Shown piece after piece: positions 60,327 to 64,000 of a stretch of 64,000 bases of DNA. Location: positions 1-64,000 of the forward strand of contig JAJTWY010000014.1 of NCBI GenBank assembly GCA_021463165.1, read 5' to 3'. The notes below the pieces were generated by a model, which worked only from the letters and a program-made list of their open reading frames with translations, was not told the DNA's origin and searched no databases. The position numbers and the translations under genes were made by a program. This DNA comes from Pyrinomonadaceae bacterium. GTDB lineage: Bacteria > Acidobacteriota > Blastocatellia > Pyrinomonadales > Pyrinomonadaceae. Every line of letters starts with the position of its first letter. Positions within the stretch are counted from its first letter, which is position 1.

Positions 60327-61084
60327 CAGAAATTGTCGGTGTACCAATTCCATTCGCGGTTGTCGTCGGCGATCTTTTTGAGAGCGATCATCTCGACCCG
60401 CGGATGATCGAGCAGCTTTTTGCTTAAACTTGCTGAAATGACCTTCGCCCAGCGGTCCCGACCCGCGATCGCTTTCATCGTCTTCGAGATAATTGCTTTC
60501 GCAGGCTTCGAGCGGCTTTCAGTAACGACGCCGAGCGTTTCGTAGCACGGATATTCCGCAAAATATCGAGTGGCCCGCCCAACCGGCAGCAAAGCCACAT
60601 CATCGATCGCGAGTACGCCGCCGATCCGCAGCAGCCGCGTCGCGTAATAACAATCAAGCAGTGTCTGGTCGAATGTATGAAAACCATCAACAAACACCAG
60701 ATCAAACCTGCCCTCGCCCTTTTTCAATATTTCCGGCAATGCGAATTCCGAACGCTCTTCGACAAATGTATAGAATTTCACTCCCGCATTATCGAGATTC
60801 AGCAGGCCCGCACCATCCCAGTCCGTATTCTGGAAAGGGTCGATGATCGTATGCGACGCCCCGTCTCGCTTAGCGAGTTCCGAACAAATGAAGAGCGACG
60901 AAAGGCCGTAGGCACAACCGACCTCCAGGGTTGTGACGATCTCCGAGTCATTTGCCACGATCGAACGCAGAAAATCGCCTTTTTCCCGATCGAGAGCCGA
61001 ATGCAGCTCATGCTCCTTCCCGCTTCGGCCGGTTAGGCGGCGCGTCGCGTAGATCCGCTCGATCATTTCGTCCGGAGTCAACAT
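60326..61084 (-). CDS. Class I SAM-dependent methyltransferase
   Basis: A 252-residue enzyme of the methyltransferase-24 type. Motif I is TLEVGCAYGLSSLF (about residues 52-65). IIDPFQNTDWDGAG, FDLVFVDGFHTFDQTLLDCYYATRLLRIGGVLAIDDV (with Asp near the metal/SAM pocket) give the core Rossmann strands. The C-terminal 70 residues are helical and basic. Its stop overlaps the first GT25 start (TGATG). Position between two GT25 genes suggests a sugar O-methylation in the same glycan pathway (inference). Confidence 0.86.
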   Translation of the reverse strand: MLTPDEMIERIYATRRLTGRSGKEHELHSALDREKGDFLRSIVANDSEIVTTLEVGCAYGLSSLFICSELAKRDGASHTIIDPFQNTDWDGAGLLNLDNAGVKFYTFVEERSEFALPEILKKGEGRFDLVFVDGFHTFDQTLLDCYYATRLLRIGGVLAIDDVALLPVGRATRYFAEYPCYETLGVVTESRSKPAKAIISKTMKAIAGRDRWAKVISASLSKKLLDHPRVEMIALKKIADDNREWNWYTDNF

Positions 61085-61191
61085 CTTAAAGGCAAAGCCG
61101 CTGGCGTGAGCACGGCCTCACGAACATTGTAAACTGTGGTGCTCGATCCTAAAGCATACATACGCCCGTCCGCGCGGTCAGCTCCTGCCTG

Positions 61192-61953
61192 CTATGTCGC
61201 GGTAAGCGTCTGCATCGGGTCGCGCTTGTCGGCGCTTCGCTGGCCGTAAAGCTGTTTCTTTACCAGATAGGCGTTCACGCGGCCCTTGAGAACGGCGTAG
61301 AGCAGGGCATTGTCACCGTTGAGTTTGATAGGCGTATTCAACTCGATCAACGCCTCGGCCGCTCTGCGGTTGATCGTGTAAGCGTGCGCAAGAAAATGTT
61401 TGCCGGCCCGGTCAAAATACTTGTTGTAGGGCCGTGCGTACAAATTTCGGATCATCGTATGGTCGTAGCGTTCGAGGCCCAGAGCATGCTGAACATGGTA
61501 CACGGCCTGTTTCAAACCGCCATACCAAGGTGCATGACCGCCGCCTTCCCAGCCCCAATATATCAGGTCAGCGTCAGGCGGGCTGTTTGACACGATCTCG
61601 GCAACTTCTTCGTCAGAGACCCCCAACGCGACCATGTCGTCCTCGAAAACCAAAGCTCGCTCAGAGCCGCTTTCGAGAAATCGCTCGTAAACACGACGAT
61701 GCCCGATAGAACAGCAGATATGCCCGAGGGTCATCGGTTTGTTTCGTCGGTCGGTCCGCCGGGCGATGGTTTCGTCATAGGTCCCATCGGCGATCAACTG
61801 CTCGATCACCACATCGCGTTTGTCAAGGCTGTAAATGTATTCGAAATTTCCTTCGCCGAGTTGCTCAACTACGTTACGATGGCGATCCGCCGCTGACTGC
61901 ATAGTGATGACGTAAACGTTGTCGTGAAAGGCTTTTAGACTCGCTGAAAGCAT
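61192..61953 (-). CDS. Glycosyltransferase family 25 (LPS-type) protein, copy 2
   Basis: 253 residues. Same family blocks as the other copy: NVYVITMQSAADRHRNVVEQLG, GHICCSIGHRRVYERFL, ALVFEDDM, WGWEGG, HAYTINRRAAEALIELNTPI, and a late DNALLYAVL. The two copies align over their whole length with the conserved Met-Ile-Arg-Asn-Leu-Tyr-x-Arg-Pro-Tyr-Asn block, so they arose by duplication. Different residues around the acceptor region suggest different acceptors. It lies 1 bp from the fumarylacetoacetase gene on the same strand and 107 bp from the methyltransferase. Confidence 0.85.
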   Translation of the reverse strand: MLSASLKAFHDNVYVITMQSAADRHRNVVEQLGEGNFEYIYSLDKRDVVIEQLIADGTYDETIARRTDRRNKPMTLGHICCSIGHRRVYERFLESGSERALVFEDDMVALGVSDEEVAEIVSNSPPDADLIYWGWEGGGHAPWYGGLKQAVYHVQHALGLERYDHTMIRNLYARPYNKYFDRAGKHFLAHAYTINRRAAEALIELNTPIKLNGDNALLYAVLKGRVNAYLVKKQLYGQRSADKRDPMQTLTAT

Positions 61954-61954
61954 A

Positions 61955-63292
61955 TTAGTCTGCCGGCAGGACGCGTCCGCGGCATTCGCCGAAGCCGATG
62001 CGGCGGAATCCTTCGCGTTCGCAGTAGCCTTTCATGATGATCTCGTCGCCGTCTTCGAGGAATCGGCGTTGTTCGCCGCTCGGCAGATCGATCGGTTCGG
62101 TTCCGCGCCAAGTCATTTCGAGCAGGCAGCCGCGTTCGTTTTTCTCTTTGCCGCTGACGGTCCCGGTCGCCATTAGGTCGCCGGTTTGCAGATTGCAGCC
62201 GTTCGAGGCGTGGTGCGTCAGCATTTGGCCGATCGTCCAATAAAGATCTTTTGTGTTCGAGCGAGAGAGTAAGTGCGGCTCGATGTTCTGCTGACGCATT
62301 CTTTCGGTTTGAATATAGACCTCAAGATTGATATCAAGCCCGCCGAATTTTTGGTTCTGTTCGTCGTTCAGGTGATCAAGCGGCTGCGGATCTGCCGCGT
62401 CGCGTTCGAAGGCCGGAGTTCTAAACGGTGCAAGGGCCTCCATCGTGACAACGTACGGCGAGATCGTCGTCGCAAAATTCTTCGCAAGAAATGGTCCCAG
62501 TGGCTGATATTCCCACGCCTGTATATCGCGGGCGGACCAATCGTTCACCAAACAAACACCGAATATGTGATCTTCCGCATCTCTAATGTTTATCGGCGTG
62601 CCAAGCTCGTTTTCACGGCCGACAAAAAAGCCAAGCTCCATTTCGTAATCGAGATTTCTGGCCGGGATAAAGACCGGCGGCTTCTCAGCATCGCTGCGAT
62701 TCTGTCCATGCGGCCGCTTGATGTCCGTGCCCGAGATCACTATCGACGAAGCCCGCCCGTGATACCCGATCGGCACGTACTTATAATTCGGCATCAAGGG
62801 ATTGTCCGGCCGGAACATCGATCCGACATTCGTCGCGTGGTAGATCGAGCAATAGAAGTCGGTATAGTCGCCAATGAGAAACGGCAGTTCCAGTTCGACG
62901 CCGCCCATCGGAACTAGATATTTCTTTGCGTTTGCTATGATCGACCTCGGCGCATTTACGTTGAGCACGTTCATGGCCTCAGTTCTGAGATCACTAAGCG
63001 GCTCAGGCCCAAACATCGACGCGATAAAGTCCGGAGAAAATTCATCCAAGCCAACAAAGATATCGTCAAAGCGTCTGCCAAACAGCCCATTGAGATGTGC
63101 GGACAGAAGGTCGAATATCTGGTCGCCTATCGCGACCCCCATTTGTGGAGGCCGGAAATCGTATTCATCTTCCGGATCTGGACGAAACAGGCAAAACGGC
63201 AAATTCTGTATCGGAAAGTCCGTATTCGGGTCGTTGGCGGATTCGACCCAGCTTCTGAGGTTCGGGTCGTGGGTTTCGTTGATCTCGTACAT
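61955..63292 (-). CDS. fahA: Fumarylacetoacetase
   Basis: A 445-residue enzyme that splits fumarylacetoacetate to fumarate and acetoacetate, the last step of tyrosine and phenylalanine catabolism. The N-terminal SH3-like domain (about 1-125: NLPFCLFRPDPEDEYDFRPPQMGVAIGD) and the C-terminal mixed-beta catalytic domain with DFYCSIYHATNVGSMFRP (catalytic His), YKYVPIGYHGRASSIVISGT, LDYEMELGFFVGREN, FGVCLVNDWSARDIQAWEYQPLGPFLAKNF, GDLMATGTVSG and the late GDEIIMKGYCE are complete. Length fits the eukaryote-like long FAH. No other tyrosine-degradation gene is visible in the window. Confidence 0.96.
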   Translation of the reverse strand: MYEINETHDPNLRSWVESANDPNTDFPIQNLPFCLFRPDPEDEYDFRPPQMGVAIGDQIFDLLSAHLNGLFGRRFDDIFVGLDEFSPDFIASMFGPEPLSDLRTEAMNVLNVNAPRSIIANAKKYLVPMGGVELELPFLIGDYTDFYCSIYHATNVGSMFRPDNPLMPNYKYVPIGYHGRASSIVISGTDIKRPHGQNRSDAEKPPVFIPARNLDYEMELGFFVGRENELGTPINIRDAEDHIFGVCLVNDWSARDIQAWEYQPLGPFLAKNFATTISPYVVTMEALAPFRTPAFERDAADPQPLDHLNDEQNQKFGGLDINLEVYIQTERMRQQNIEPHLLSRSNTKDLYWTIGQMLTHHASNGCNLQTGDLMATGTVSGKEKNERGCLLEMTWRGTEPIDLPSGEQRRFLEDGDEIIMKGYCEREGFRRIGFGECRGRVLPAD

Positions 63293-63300
63293 AGGACTAT

Positions 63301-63385
63301 TTTGCCCACGAATAACGCGAATATCACGAATAGAAAATCAATTTCTTGTTTTTATTAGTTCTATTCGTGTTATTCGTGGGCAAAA
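63301..63385. repeat. Imperfect 23-bp inverted repeat (REP/terminator-like)
   Basis: TTTTGCCCACGAATAACGCGAAT at 63301-63323 pairs with ATTCGTGTTATTCGTGGGCAAAA at 63363-63385, one mismatch in 23. An inner arm CACGAATAG (63326-63334) pairs with CTATTCGTG (63361-63369). The ~85-bp unit fills almost the whole gap between the unrecognised gene's stop and the fahA start; a dispersed palindromic element that may also halt transcription. Confidence 0.65.
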
Positions 63386-63387
63386 GC

Positions 63388-64000
63388 TCATAAAATACCA
63401 AGCTTCTGCAGGTCCGCGATCGGTTCGTCGAATGAGCATGAGCCGAATGAGTGGATGCCCTTTTTGCGGAGGGCTTCAAGCTGCCAGGCGTTTAGGCGGT
63501 ATTCGTTTCTCCAGCTGACCGATTGGTCAGCAAAGCGAAAGACCTCGTCGAATTCCTCCTCCATCAAATCCTCGAGGAGGGTCGGCCGATAGCCTTCACG
63601 CGCGAATCCAGCCATCAGGAAAAGATTAAGAAATCCGTGCATTGTGCCTTTTGGCGAGTTGTTTTCGTAGGTCAGCGGCCGGAAGCAGCGGATCGGGTGA
63701 TGTAGGCCCGCGGTTGCCTTGAACGGAACATTCGCCGCGAGGCAGGATCTGACAAAGCGAACGATCTCCTTCGAGGCAGGAAAAGCTCCGGGCGTGACGC
63801 CGCCGGTGCGGATCTTGGCGCATTGGCCAGTGATCGCGATCTTTGCGAGCAGATCCGGGAAATTCTTGCCCAGGCCGACCTCAAAATACGCCTTCATACC
63901 GGCCGGGAGCGAATACACCGTGTTTTCGATCTTCGAAACCGTATTTGCTCGAACCTCGATCGAATCGACCACCACTCCGGGGCTGTATTTTGCGATACAT
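63388..64000 (-). CDS. Unrecognised protein, partial (5' end off window)
   Basis: About 204 residues are visible from the window edge; the frame is open to base 64000 (a GTG at 63975 is not a persuasive start because coding sense continues upstream as CIAKYSPG). Notable segments: GMKAYFEVGLG, AKIRTGGVTPGAFPA, FKATAGLHHPIR, TMHGFLNLFLMAGFA, LEDLMEEEFDEVFRF and a C-terminus DLQKLGIL. Alternating beta/alpha character and a HHP motif suggest a TIM-barrel-like enzyme, but I do not recognise the family. It sits upstream of fahA on the same strand, separated by the inverted repeat. Confidence 0.7.
   Translation of the reverse strand, partial: CIAKYSPGVVVDSIEVRANTVSKIENTVYSLPAGMKAYFEVGLGKNFPDLLAKIAITGQCAKIRTGGVTPGAFPASKEIVRFVRSCLAANVPFKATAGLHHPIRCFRPLTYENNSPKGTMHGFLNLFLMAGFAREGYRPTLLEDLMEEEFDEVFRFADQSVSWRNEYRLNAWQLEALRKKGIHSFGSCSFDEPIADLQKLGIL

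Noticed and set aside
63388..63975. GTG at 63975 as the start of the last gene.
   Set aside because: The frame stays open to the window edge with plausible protein sequence and there is no ribosome binding site near the GTG.

Overview
The window looks like a chromosomal segment of an Acidobacteriota bacterium, most likely class Blastocatellia (Pyrinomonadaceae-like). This is inferred from gene content only: zinc-ribbon/TolB-like/TPR proteins, a CadC-like regulator fused to TPRs, serine/threonine kinases with zinc-ribbon heads, and large secreted proteins with LamG, PD40, NHL and RHS repeats joined by Pro-Thr linkers. Genes are densely packed, often with ATGA or TGATG stop/start overlaps. I see no rRNA, tRNA, CRISPR array, integrase or transposase gene.

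Region 1 (1-6 kb) is accessory in character. All genes are on the minus strand: RhuM, a class C beta-lactamase-like hydrolase and a PemK/MazF toxin with its antitoxin. They are interleaved with four copies of one zinc-ribbon protein head. One copy is intact and one runs off the window. One has a 5-bp deletion, and one is an internal-deletion remnant with head and tail joined. A REP-like paired palindrome lies between two of these genes.

Region 2 (6-27.8 kb) is mostly housekeeping. It holds an M28 peptidase and HAD phosphatase pair, a TPR lipoprotein with coaD, an aminotransferase, and a nucleoside salvage/uptake operon (thymidine phosphorylase, BMP lipoprotein, ABC ATPase) that lacks its permeases. 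Then come ispF, ispD, a PIN/TRAM membrane protein and divergent radA, a PilZ protein, a bacilliredoxin, a CYTH protein convergent with ppk1, tsaE, the NAD(P)HX repair gene, and leuS.

Region 3 (27.8-46.5 kb) is a surface and signalling block. It starts with a 2,228-residue secreted protein with teneurin-like domain order (BACON, PKD, TTR-like, plug, NHL propeller, YD shell, short tail). Divergent from it is a CadC-like membrane regulator. Next is an operon of a zinc-ribbon Ser/Thr kinase with a formylglycine-type C-terminal domain, a secreted TPR protein with a histone H1-like basic stretch, and a zinc-ribbon pseudokinase. It ends with a 1,283-residue LamG/PD40 secreted protein.

Region 4 (46.7-64 kb) carries a B12-binding radical SAM enzyme, a short-chain dehydrogenase divergent from an Mre11/SbcD-like nuclease, a Lon-N domain protein, an alpha/beta hydrolase with its nucleophile replaced, an S55-domain protein and purF. 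After these come a translationally coupled fdhD / molybdopterin oxidoreductase / mobA set, two GT25 glycosyltransferases around a methyltransferase, fumarylacetoacetase, and an unrecognised gene leaving the window. The only gene-free stretch over 300 bp is 24661-25048.

The best candidate for something under-described is region 3: a teneurin-like giant beside a membrane regulator and a kinase/TPR/pseudokinase operon. The decaying array of identical zinc-ribbon heads in region 1 comes second. All function calls come from reading motifs; no database search was run.
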